The notes under the pieces are model-generated. The model made no database searches. It was not told the DNA's origin and was given only the letters and a program-made list of their open reading frames with translations. From contig CATPAW010000232.1 of the NCBI GenBank assembly GCA_955652255.1, positions 1 to 10,175 on the forward strand: a stretch of 10,175 nt of DNA. The letters run 5' to 3'. This document shows, piece by piece, positions 1-6,295 of this stretch. The first letter of the stretch is position 1. Every line of letters starts with the position of its first letter. This DNA comes from an uncultured Chthoniobacterales bacterium. GTDB taxonomy: Bacteria > Verrucomicrobiota > Verrucomicrobiia > Chthoniobacterales > UBA10450. Position numbers and translations under genes: made by a program.

Positions 1-1029
1 CATATCAGTGGCGGCGGCAGCCCGCTATTGTGGCAGCATCTTTTTTGGTTTCTTGGGCATCCGGAAGTTTACGTCTTGATCCTGCCGGCGTTCGGCATCG
101 TCGCCGAAATTCTGGCCAATAATTCGCGCAAACCGCTCTGGGGCTATAAATCGCTCGTTTTTTCCGTGCTCGTGATCGGTTTTCTGTCGTTCGTTGTTTG
201 GGCGCATCACATGTGGCTCACCGGTATGGGCTCGACGGTGAGCGCGTTTTTCCAAACCACCACGCTGCTGATCTCGATCCCGTCGGTGATTATCCTAAGC
301 GCATTTTTCATTTCGCTCTGGGGCGGCTCGATTCGATTCAATGTGCCGATGCTTTTCGCGACCGCTTTTCTGCCGATGTTTGGAATCGGCGGCCTGACCG
401 GCATTCCACTTGCGTTTAATTCGGCCGATCTCTATCTGCACGACACCTATTACATAATCGCGCATTTCCATTACATCGTCGCGCCGGGCACGATCTTCGG
501 GCTCTTTGCCGGAATTTACTATTGGTATCCCAAAGCCACCGGCCGAACGATGAATGAGTTCTGGGGCAAAGTGCACTTTTGGCCATCGCTCATCTGCATG
601 AACGTGATTTTTCTCCCGATGTTCTTGCAGGGAATGCTCGGCATGCATCGGCGCTGGTACGACGGCGGCCAGGGCTGGACCCTTTCGGGCGAACACATTT
701 GGGGTCTGAGCGGATTTCAGTGGAACTCGCCCATCTCATGGGCCGCCTGGATCATGGGTCTGGCGCAGATTCCGTTCATCATCAATTTCTTCTGGAGCAT
801 CAAACACGGCAAGAAAGTGAACGACAACCCGTGGGAAGCGACCACGCTGGAATGGACAGCGCCTTCCCCGCCGCCACATGGAAATTTCGTCGTCACGCCC
901 GTTGCTTATCGCGGCCCGTACGAATACAGCCTACCCGGACGCGAGCGCGATTTCACGATGCAGAACGAGCCGGTGGAAGCGACCGAGCGCACGCGGCGCA
1001 AAACGGCCGAACCAGTGTTGGTAGCCTGA
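1..1029 (+). CDS. ctaD: Cytochrome c oxidase subunit I, 5'-truncated by window edge
   Basis: This is the catalytic subunit of the respiratory heme-copper oxidase, which reduces O2 to water and pumps protons across the inner membrane. The frame is open from base 1, and 342 residues remain of a family usually about 550-600 long. Helix VI begins the fragment with GHPEVY: a CuB histidine, the glutamate that ends the D channel in type A1 enzymes, and the tyrosine cross-linked to His. The other two CuB histidines are the HH pair at bases 205-210. HDTYYIIAHFHYI (from about base 439) supplies the Mg-site HD and the heme a3 and heme a histidines at bases 463-465 and 469-471. An RR pair follows in MHRRW, and the tail has the usual NPWEATTLEW and SPPPHGNF. 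The K-channel lysine position reads Ile (bases 292-294). Three bases separate it from ctaE. Family identity is certain; the TTG at base 28 is not the real start. Confidence 0.97.
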   Translation, partial: HISGGGSPLLWQHLFWFLGHPEVYVLILPAFGIVAEILANNSRKPLWGYKSLVFSVLVIGFLSFVVWAHHMWLTGMGSTVSAFFQTTTLLISIPSVIILSAFFISLWGGSIRFNVPMLFATAFLPMFGIGGLTGIPLAFNSADLYLHDTYYIIAHFHYIVAPGTIFGLFAGIYYWYPKATGRTMNEFWGKVHFWPSLICMNVIFLPMFLQGMLGMHRRWYDGGQGWTLSGEHIWGLSGFQWNSPISWAAWIMGLAQIPFIINFFWSIKHGKKVNDNPWEATTLEWTAPSPPPHGNFVVTPVAYRGPYEYSLPGRERDFTMQNEPVEATERTRRKTAEPVLVA

Positions 1030-1032
1030 CGA

Positions 1033-1908
1033 ATGGAGATTCCGTACACAATTTCCACGCGACCCGATACCGGTCTGTGGAATGCCAAGATCGGCATCTG
1101 GCTTTTTCTCGCCTCCGAAGTGATGCTCTTTGGCGGATTGTTTTCCGCTTATGTTTTTTTGCGGCTCGACGCGCCGCCGGGAATGTGGCCGCACGGCTTG
1201 CTCAACGTGCCCGTCGGGACAATGAACACCGCGATTTTGATCATGTCGTCGGTCACCGTGGTGCTGGCGTGGGCCGCGCTGAAAATGAGAAAGTATCGGG
1301 CCTACTGGTGGTACATGCTGGCGACGATTTTATGCGGTGTGATTTTTTTGACCGTCAAGCTCGTCTACGAATGGCCGCAAAAGTTTGAGCACTTTGGCGG
1401 TTACATTAAACCGGAGGCGCTCGAAAAATATGAGCAATATCTCGGCAACAAACACACTGCCGAGAAAAATCTGCCGCCGCGGCTCGAAATCACCGGTCAT
1501 CTGCACAATCGCGAAGCGCTGAGCAATCCCAACATAAAGGAATACGAAGTCGGGCTCGATCCCGTTAATGCCGATCCAGCGAATCCCGCTATGGACCGGC
1601 CGCATTTTTTGTACGTCCCGCCCACCGAAAAGATCGGCAAGATCGACAAGGCGGATGTGGAGCGCGCGACCATGTTTCTGCCGACGCACAGCGCGTATTT
1701 TGCCAGCTACTTCACCATCACCGGACTCCACGGGCTGCACGTCCTCGCCGGAGTGCTCGTTTTCATTTACATGTGGCTTCCGGTCAGCAAAAAGCTTTAT
1801 CAGCGCAATCCGGAACATCTCGCCAATCGCGTCGAAGTCGCCGGTCTCTTCTGGCATTTTGTCGATCTTGTCTGGATTTTTGTCTTTCCGCTTTTTTATT
1901 TGCTCTAA
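1033..1908 (+). CDS. ctaE: Cytochrome c oxidase subunit III with enlarged hydrophilic loop
   Basis: Subunit III is an integral membrane partner of subunit I and stabilises proton uptake and turnover. The 291-residue product has five predicted membrane helices, near residues 18-42, 62-82, 92-112, 220-246 and 268-290, the usual short bacterial form. Family motifs seen are GIWLFLASEVMLFGG with the conserved Glu29, TGLHGLHVLAG (230-240) and FWHFVDLVWIF (273-283). Residues about 113-218, between helices 3 and 4, form an unusually long charged loop rich in Lys, Glu, Asp, Asn and Pro; most bacterial homologues have a much shorter one. The ATG is three bases after the ctaD stop and three bases precede ctaF, so the genes are almost certainly cotranscribed. 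No Shine-Dalgarno sequence is visible, and initiation probably depends on coupling to ctaD translation. Confidence 0.96.
   Translation: MEIPYTISTRPDTGLWNAKIGIWLFLASEVMLFGGLFSAYVFLRLDAPPGMWPHGLLNVPVGTMNTAILIMSSVTVVLAWAALKMRKYRAYWWYMLATILCGVIFLTVKLVYEWPQKFEHFGGYIKPEALEKYEQYLGNKHTAEKNLPPRLEITGHLHNREALSNPNIKEYEVGLDPVNADPANPAMDRPHFLYVPPTEKIGKIDKADVERATMFLPTHSAYFASYFTITGLHGLHVLAGVLVFIYMWLPVSKKLYQRNPEHLANRVEVAGLFWHFVDLVWIFVFPLFYLL
1638..1649 (+). repeat. Dispersed 12-base word CAAGATCGACAA, exact copy
   Basis: This exact copy lies inside ctaE, where it is read as part of Gly-Lys-Ile-Asp-Lys in the extended loop. The family is described in the findings. Confidence 0.6.
1859..1870 (-). repeat. Dispersed 12-base word CAAGATCGACAA, exact copy, reverse
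   Basis: This exact reverse-complement copy sits in the last helix of ctaE, read as Phe-Val-Asp-Leu-Val. The flanks do not match those of the copy 210 bases upstream. Confidence 0.6.
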
Positions 1909-1911
1909 CCG

Positions 1912-2253
1912 ATGAACAACCCGCCTGACATTTCCCAGGACCCGAGCGAGCACGAGGAATACGCGCACAACGTGCAAAAGCACGTTAAAGGTTACCTGGT
2001 GGTGGGCGGTCTTCTCCTCGCCTTCACCGCAATCACGGTTGCGCTCTCCTACGTCGATTTCGGAACGCGCAAAGCGAACATCGGCGTGGCCATGCTCGTG
2101 GCGACGTTAAAAGCGGGCTTGGTCGGCGCAATTTTTATGCACCTGGCTGCGGAAAAACGGCTCATCTACCGCGTCCTGATTTTCACCGGTTTTTTTGTGC
2201 TCGGACTTTTCTGGCTTATATTTCTGGCCTGGTACAACCCGATCGTGCGCTAA
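1912..2253 (+). CDS. ctaF: Cytochrome c oxidase subunit IV, prokaryotic type
   Basis: This is a small accessory subunit of bacterial aa3/caa3 oxidases, thought to stabilise CuB and the assembled complex; it is not catalytic. The 113-residue protein has a hydrophilic acidic N-terminus and three predicted membrane helices near residues 26-48, 56-78 and 86-107. Helix 2 ends in the family signature FMHL (75-78), preceded by the conserved lysine of ATLKAGL. Length and topology fit the prokaryotic COX4 (caa3 subunit IV) family, which typically has about 95-115 residues. It starts three bases after the ctaE stop, and its TAA directly abuts the ATG of the next gene with no spacer. No Shine-Dalgarno site is seen, so coupled translation is likely. 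The family call rests on the helix pattern and FMHL motif. Confidence 0.88.
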   Translation: MNNPPDISQDPSEHEEYAHNVQKHVKGYLVVGGLLLAFTAITVALSYVDFGTRKANIGVAMLVATLKAGLVGAIFMHLAAEKRLIYRVLIFTGFFVLGLFWLIFLAWYNPIVR

Positions 2254-2463
2254 ATGTCACTTAAAGGTTTCCATATTGTCTTCATTGTTTTCTCGACGCT
2301 GCTCGCGCTCAGCACTGGCGCGTGGTGTGTGTGGGTCGATCTCGTGGAAGGCGCGCCGGTTTATCTGGCCGGGGCAATTGCGTCGTTTGTTTGCGCGATC
2401 GCGCTCGTCGTTTACGGCGTCTGGTTTTACCGAAAAATGAAACGACTTCGCATCATCACATGA
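2254..2463 (+). CDS. Small two-helix membrane protein of the oxidase operon
   Basis: I do not recognise a named family for this 69-residue protein. It has two hydrophobic segments, about residues 6-25 and 36-58, joined by a short acidic turn (Asp-Leu-Val-Glu-Gly). The tail RKMKRLR is strongly basic. By the positive-inside rule both ends face the cytoplasm and the turn the periplasm. Its ATG abuts the ctaF TAA (TAAATG) and its TGA overlaps the next ATG by four bases, so it is translated within the chain of oxidase genes. Length, topology and position suggest a small structural subunit or assembly factor of the oxidase. That role is inference from context only. It is a real gene rather than a chance frame because it exactly fills the gap between ctaF and the following gene. 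Confidence 0.75.
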   Translation: MSLKGFHIVFIVFSTLLALSTGAWCVWVDLVEGAPVYLAGAIASFVCAIALVVYGVWFYRKMKRLRIIT

Positions 2464-2720
2464 GAGCGAAAATTTTGTCGATCTTGCTATTGTCGATCCT
2501 GTTTGTCGCCGAGCAGGCAAACGCCTGCCCGTTTTGTTACGGAGCCAAAGATGGCAAATCGACCGAACACATGGCGGTCGCGATCTGGTTTCTTTTTGGC
2601 GCGGTTATGTCGGTCGTGGGCGGAATCGGTGCATTTAGTTTCAGTATTTGGCGCCACAGCCGGATGCCGCTCGAACCGCATCAAGAGCTGACCGACGAAA
2701 ATTTGGATAAGTATGACTAG
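2460..2720 (+). CDS. Exported small membrane protein with CPFC motif, candidate oxidase assembly factor
   Basis: An open frame extends upstream to 2322, but the start at 2460 is chosen because this ATG overlaps the preceding stop (ATGA) and begins a good signal peptide. The product has 86 residues. Residues 1-22 are a basic then leucine-rich export signal ending in Ala-Asn-Ala. The predicted mature protein begins CPFCYG with Cys23 and Cys26 in a CxxC arrangement, followed by one membrane helix (about 37-64), a basic WRHSR stretch and an acidic tail. This places the cysteine pair on the periplasmic face, where CuA of subunit II is built. An alternative is a lipoprotein with Cys23 lipidated, although Asn at -2 is atypical. 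The frame overlaps ctaC by eight bases. A copper or thiol relay working with the Sco protein encoded downstream is a plausible role, but no family is recognised. Confidence 0.78.
   Translation: MRAKILSILLLSILFVAEQANACPFCYGAKDGKSTEHMAVAIWFLFGAVMSVVGGIGAFSFSIWRHSRMPLEPHQELTDENLDKYD
2475..2486 (-). repeat. Dispersed 12-base word CAAGATCGACAA, exact copy, reverse
   Basis: This exact reverse copy lies in the signal-peptide region of the CPFC protein, read Leu-Ser-Ile-Leu. A one-mismatch copy follows at 2490-2501 and encodes Leu-Ser-Ile-Leu again, so the pair forms a 15-base-period tandem. Confidence 0.6.
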
Positions 2721-3594
2721 CCTGGCGCTGATCAACGAATTTCTCGGTCAGCCGCCGAATGCGTCAGAGCACGGCTATCAGATCGATCACATCTTGGAGT
2801 TTTGCCATTGGTTCATGGGAACGCTCTTCATCGGATGGTCGCTTTTTTTTATTTTCGTTTTGATCCGTTTTCGCAAAGGGCGCCATCCCGCCGCCGATCA
2901 TGCAGGGGTGCGCAGCGGCATTTCCACGCATCTGGAATTTTCCGTTGTCTTAATCGAAGCGGTTCTATTGCTCGGCTTTGCGATTCCGCTTTGGGCCAAA
3001 CGGGTGAACGAATTTCCGCCAACCAAAGACGCCATTGTCGTCCACGCTGTCGGTCAGCAGTTCAACTGGAACTTTCATTTGCCCGGGCCCGACGGCCAAT
3101 TTGGACGCCGCGATGTCAGGTTCGTGACGAACTCAAATCCGCTCGGGCTCGATCCGAACGATCCCGCCGGAAAAGATGACATCGTGACACTTGGCGAGTT
3201 GCACGTGCCGGTCGATCGCGTTGTCATCGTCGAGCTTTCCTCCAAAGATGTGATCCACAATTTTTGTCTGCCGCACATGCGCATCGCGGGAGACGCAATT
3301 CCCGGCTCGCTCATTCCGATGTGGTTTAAGCCGATCAGGGCCGGCTCTTACGAAGTGGTTTGCGGTCAACTTTGCGGACTCGGTCATTACGGAATGAAAG
3401 GAACGCTCGTTGTCGATACGCCGGAAGATTATCAGGCATGGTTGAAAGAGCGCGCTGAATTGTCGGGGACGCAAAACGCGCCTGCACCGGGTCGACAGCC
3501 GCCCGGCGGTGCGCCGGCGACGGAAAAGCCAGCCGCCCAACCAGAAAATAAACCCGCCGCGCCGCCGACCTCGCCAAGTCCCAGCGGCGAGTAA
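2713..3594 (+). CDS. ctaC: Cytochrome c oxidase subunit II with CuA domain
   Basis: Subunit II accepts electrons from cytochrome c or another periplasmic donor at its binuclear CuA centre and passes them to heme a. The 293-residue protein has two N-terminal membrane helices (about 31-53 and 76-95) and a periplasmic cupredoxin domain. CuA ligands visible are His182 in VIHNF, then Cys217, Cys221, His225 and Met228 in CGQLCGLGHYGM; DAIPG (194-198) is the conserved loop. The Glu that normally follows the first Cys, whose backbone carbonyl binds copper, is Gln219 here. The aromatic electron-entry patch, usually WYW, reads FNW at 117-119. The last 40 residues are rich in Pro and Ala, probably a flexible periplasmic tail, and there is no fused heme c (no CxxCH). 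The start overlaps the CPFC gene by eight bases. No lipobox is seen at the N-terminus. Confidence 0.96.
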   Translation: MTSLALINEFLGQPPNASEHGYQIDHILEFCHWFMGTLFIGWSLFFIFVLIRFRKGRHPAADHAGVRSGISTHLEFSVVLIEAVLLLGFAIPLWAKRVNEFPPTKDAIVVHAVGQQFNWNFHLPGPDGQFGRRDVRFVTNSNPLGLDPNDPAGKDDIVTLGELHVPVDRVVIVELSSKDVIHNFCLPHMRIAGDAIPGSLIPMWFKPIRAGSYEVVCGQLCGLGHYGMKGTLVVDTPEDYQAWLKERAELSGTQNAPAPGRQPPGGAPATEKPAAQPENKPAAPPTSPSPSGE

Positions 3595-3608
3595 TCGAAA
3601 AGCGCAAC

Positions 3609-4730
3609 GTGGCGCAAAGATCGACATCTTCGTTGTCGGCGCGCTGGCTTAATCGCTTCGCCTGGTTCACGGCAACGGCCACCCTGCTTCTTATTTGCAG
3701 CGGCGGAATGGTTACGAGCAAAGGCGTCGGTCTGGCCGTGCCCGATTGGCCGACCACATTTGGCTACAACATGTTTTTATTTCCGGTCTCGAAATGGGTC
3801 GGCGGGATTTTTTTTGAGCACACTCATCGCTTGATTGCCACGACCGTCGGATTTCTCACCATCATTCTCGCAATCTGGCTCTGGCAAGATCGACAACGGA
3901 GCTGGCGGGAGCCGAGCGACGTGGACGAGCAAGCCCGAGAGGGTTCACGAGCCGGGAGGCGAGTGAATCAATCGATCCGTAATCTCGGTTTAATCGCAGT
4001 CGCCGGTGTGATCTTGCAAGGAATTCTCGGCGGTCTGCGCGTCACCATGCTCCAGGATCAAATCGGAATTTTTCACGCCTGTCTTGCCCAAGCGTTTCTC
4101 GGACTCATTGTCGTGATCGCGTTGATGACGACAAATTTCTGGCGCTCGCTCTCAAATGTAATGATCGATCTAAAAAAATTTACGCCGCTCAAAACGCTCG
4201 CGTTCGCAGCAACAATTGCGATTTACGTGCAACTCGCGCTCGGCGCGACCATGCGCCATCAGCATCGCGACCTCGCCATCCTCGATTTTCCAACGGCAAA
4301 CGGCGCTTGGATTCCGGACACCAGCCCAAACACGCTGGCACAGCTGAATTCCTGGCGCGACGCGCGTGGTTATTCCGACGTGACTGCGTTTCAAATTTGG
4401 TTGCAAATGGCGCATCGCTTGCTCGCGCTGATTATCGCAGTCGCAGTGTTCGTTTTCTGTCTGCGGGTTTGGAGAGACGCGCGCGGAATCGCGGCGCTGA
4501 GGAGATTGTCGATCTGGTGGGTCGCTCTCCTGTTCTTTCAACTTGCCCTTGGAGCCTGGACGATTTGGAGCAATAAGGCGGCGGATATCGCGACCGCGCA
4601 TGTCGCGGTAGGCGCGATCATGCTATCTTTTGGCGTGAGCAGTTGCGCGATTTGTTGGCGAATTTTGCACGGGCGCGCCGTTGAACGATCGACAACCAGG
4701 TTTGAGGCGAGAGGAGCCGAAGTTACATGA
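3609..4730 (+). CDS. ctaA: Heme A synthase, COX15/CtaA family
   Basis: This is the membrane enzyme that oxidises the C8 methyl of heme O to a formyl group, giving heme A for the oxidase. The 373-residue product carries GGMVTSKGVGLAVPDWP (32-48), EHTHR (70-74) with the conserved Glu and heme-ligand His, His156 in IFHACLAQAFLG, His269 in QMAHR and His331 in TAHVAVGA, spread over eight predicted helices. The first periplasmic loop lacks the cysteine pair found in Bacillus-type enzymes, so it is of the cysteine-free class. A basic and acidic stretch at about residues 98-121 looks inserted between helices 2 and 3. The GTG start is chosen because no ATG precedes the first helix and it lies 14 bases after the ctaC stop; no clear Shine-Dalgarno is present. 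It overlaps ctaB by four bases. Confidence 0.94.
   Translation: MAQRSTSSLSARWLNRFAWFTATATLLLICSGGMVTSKGVGLAVPDWPTTFGYNMFLFPVSKWVGGIFFEHTHRLIATTVGFLTIILAIWLWQDRQRSWREPSDVDEQAREGSRAGRRVNQSIRNLGLIAVAGVILQGILGGLRVTMLQDQIGIFHACLAQAFLGLIVVIALMTTNFWRSLSNVMIDLKKFTPLKTLAFAATIAIYVQLALGATMRHQHRDLAILDFPTANGAWIPDTSPNTLAQLNSWRDARGYSDVTAFQIWLQMAHRLLALIIAVAVFVFCLRVWRDARGIAALRRLSIWWVALLFFQLALGAWTIWSNKAADIATAHVAVGAIMLSFGVSSCAICWRILHGRAVERSTTRFEARGAEVT
3885..3896 (+). repeat. Dispersed 12-base word CAAGATCGACAA, exact copy
   Basis: This exact copy lies inside ctaA at the cytoplasmic end of helix 2, read as Gln-Asp-Arg-Gln, a different frame from the ctaE copies. It immediately precedes the GC-rich segment of the ctaA loop. 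Confidence 0.6.
4711..4716 (+). promoter_or_regulatory. Shine-Dalgarno site for ctaB
   Basis: GAGGAG lies ten bases before the ctaB ATG and inside the end of ctaA. It is the only convincing Shine-Dalgarno site in this operon and supports the ATG at 4727 as the start. Confidence 0.6.
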
Positions 4731-5644
4731 AAACGGCGGCGATTGATCGTGAAGTCGCGGCCGTTCCGAGAAACGGTCAGCGGTTGCGCCTTCGCGCTGT
4801 TGCCGATTTTGCCGAGCTGGTCAAAGCGCGGCTGACGCTCCTGGTTCTGCTCACGACCGCGGTCGGCTTTTATCTCGGCGCCGGAAATCCGATCAGTTAT
4901 TCGCGATTTTTTCATGCTCTATTCGGCACGGCGCTGGCGGCGGCGAGTGCGGCCGCGCTCAATCAATGGTGGGAGCGGAGACCCGACGCGCTGATGCGGC
5001 GAACGAAAACGCGACCGATTCCCGCCGGCCGAATGCTGGCGCGCGATGCTCTTGTAATCGGCCTGCTGCTCGCGACAGCGGGAATTATTTATCTTGCGCT
5101 CAGTTGCAATGCGCTTGCGGCCGGTCTCGCCGCGCTCACCATTGTTCTTTACATTTTTGCTTACACACCGCTGAAACGAATCAGCACCACGAACACGCTG
5201 ATCGGCGCGATCCCGGGCGCGATCCCGCCGATGATTGGATGGGCGGCGGCACGCGGACGTCTCGATGCCGGGGCCTGGAGCCTGTTTGCGATTCTGTTCT
5301 TCTGGCAGATGCCGCACTTCTTTGCGCTTGCGTGGATGTATCGGGAGGACTATGCGCGCGCGGGCTTTCAAATGATGTCGAGCGATGACGAAACTGGAGC
5401 GTGCAGCTCCAGCCAAAGCGTTTTGTTTTGCATGCTGCTTTTGATCGTCGCAGGCGTGCCGGGTTACCTTGGCGTAACAAACGCAATTTATGTTCCAATT
5501 GCGTTCGCGCTTGGAGGCGTGTTTATCGCAATGGCGATGCGGTTTCACGGGAAAAGAACGCCGCAACAAGCGCGCGCATTATTCGTCACGTCCATTGTCT
5601 ATCTGCCGCTTTTGCTCGTCGCGCTCGTCGTGACGAAATTATGA
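4727..5644 (+). CDS. ctaB: Heme O synthase (protoheme IX farnesyltransferase)
   Basis: This UbiA-family prenyltransferase attaches a farnesyl group to heme B, giving heme O, the substrate of the upstream CtaA. The 305-residue protein has about eight to nine membrane helices. The first Asp-rich diphosphate/Mg site is read in NQWWERRPDALMRRT (79-93), followed by RPIPAGR. The second conserved block is YTPLKRISTTNTLIGAIPG (146-164), followed by PPMIGW, and FFWQMPHFFALAWMYREDY (191-209) is characteristic of the family. In the first motif the usual Asp is replaced by Glu83, with Asp87 retained. A hydrophilic 25-residue N-terminus precedes the VKARLT segment that usually begins the conserved domain. 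It has four-base ATGA overlaps with both ctaA and the Sco gene, and GAGGAG upstream. Confidence 0.96.
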   Translation: MKTAAIDREVAAVPRNGQRLRLRAVADFAELVKARLTLLVLLTTAVGFYLGAGNPISYSRFFHALFGTALAAASAAALNQWWERRPDALMRRTKTRPIPAGRMLARDALVIGLLLATAGIIYLALSCNALAAGLAALTIVLYIFAYTPLKRISTTNTLIGAIPGAIPPMIGWAAARGRLDAGAWSLFAILFFWQMPHFFALAWMYREDYARAGFQMMSSDDETGACSSSQSVLFCMLLLIVAGVPGYLGVTNAIYVPIAFALGGVFIAMAMRFHGKRTPQQARALFVTSIVYLPLLLVALVVTKL

Positions 5645-6294
5645 ATACAGCGTCCTTGCCGGTGGAACGCGGCTCGTCATTAAGCACGATGGCCTGGAAG
5701 ACAACGTTGATTCTTATCCCGTTTGTTACTGCCGGACTTTTGCTTTGGCTGCGTCACGTCGAGGTCCGTGCTCTCGCCCAGCGAACCGTTTCTTCCTACG
5801 GCACCGTCCCAAGTTTCCAGCTTGTTAATCAGGATGCGGAGTCATTCGGATCCGCGCAGTTGATCGGCAAAATTTGGATCGCCGATTTTATTTTTACGAC
5901 CTGCCCGGGACCGTGTCCCATGATTAGTACACGGATGAGCGAGTTACAAAAACCTTTGGAAAAAACGGATGTCCATCTCGTTTCCTTCACGGTCGATCCA
6001 GTAAAGGACACGCCGGAAGTTCTGCGCGGCTACGCGGAGAAGTTGCACGCGCAATCGGGTCACTGGGATTTTCTGACCGGCGCGCAATCCGCCATTTACC
6101 ATCTCTCGCGCGATGGATTCAAGCTGGCGGCGTCGGACGGTACCGAAGAGACCGGAATTCCCGTCCACAGCACACGAATGGTTTTGGTGGATCGACATGG
6201 TGAAATTCGCGGTTATTACGAGGCGACTGAGGCGGATGCGGTGACGAAACTGCTCGCCGACACAAGCCATTTGCTGCGGGAACAGCCCAAATAA
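5641..6294 (+). CDS. SCO1/SenC/PrrC-type copper chaperone and thiol reductase
   Basis: Sco proteins deliver copper to, or reduce the cysteines of, the CuA site of oxidase subunit II. The 217-residue product has an N-terminal membrane anchor (about 18-38) and a periplasmic thioredoxin-like domain. Metal ligands are visible as the CxxxC pair Cys88 and Cys92 in TTCPGPCP, and His176 in VHSTRMVLVD. The family segment FTVDPVKDTPEVL (116-128) is also present. A longer open frame runs upstream inside ctaB, but the ATG at 5641 is chosen because it overlaps the ctaB stop (ATGA) and leaves a normal-length Sco with its anchor. It is the last gene of the plus-strand cluster, and its function matches ctaC and the CPFC protein. 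Its TAA is one base from the stop of the convergent rfbA. Confidence 0.95.
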   Translation: MNTASLPVERGSSLSTMAWKTTLILIPFVTAGLLLWLRHVEVRALAQRTVSSYGTVPSFQLVNQDAESFGSAQLIGKIWIADFIFTTCPGPCPMISTRMSELQKPLEKTDVHLVSFTVDPVKDTPEVLRGYAEKLHAQSGHWDFLTGAQSAIYHLSRDGFKLAASDGTEETGIPVHSTRMVLVDRHGEIRGYYEATEADAVTKLLADTSHLLREQPK

Positions 6295-6295
6295 G

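Noticed and set aside
579..1388. Long 269-residue open frame overlapping ctaD and ctaE in another frame
   Set aside because: Both genes it overlaps have clear family motifs throughout; the frame is Arg/His/Ala-rich with no recognisable domain, as expected for a shadow in GC-rich DNA.
1330..1983. 217-residue antisense open frame over ctaE
   Set aside because: It is antisense to well-supported genes, has no membrane or domain pattern and no start signal.
2322..2459. 46-residue N-terminal extension of the CPFC protein
   Set aside because: It overlaps the two-helix gene and would bury the export signal; the ATG at 2460 fits the overlap pattern of the operon.
4919..5569. 216-residue antisense open frame over ctaB
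   Set aside because: It is Arg-rich low-complexity translation opposite a clear heme O synthase.
5401..5640. 80-residue N-terminal extension of the Sco protein into ctaB
   Set aside because: The extension lies inside conserved ctaB coding sequence, and the ATG at 5641 gives a normal membrane anchor and an ATGA overlap.
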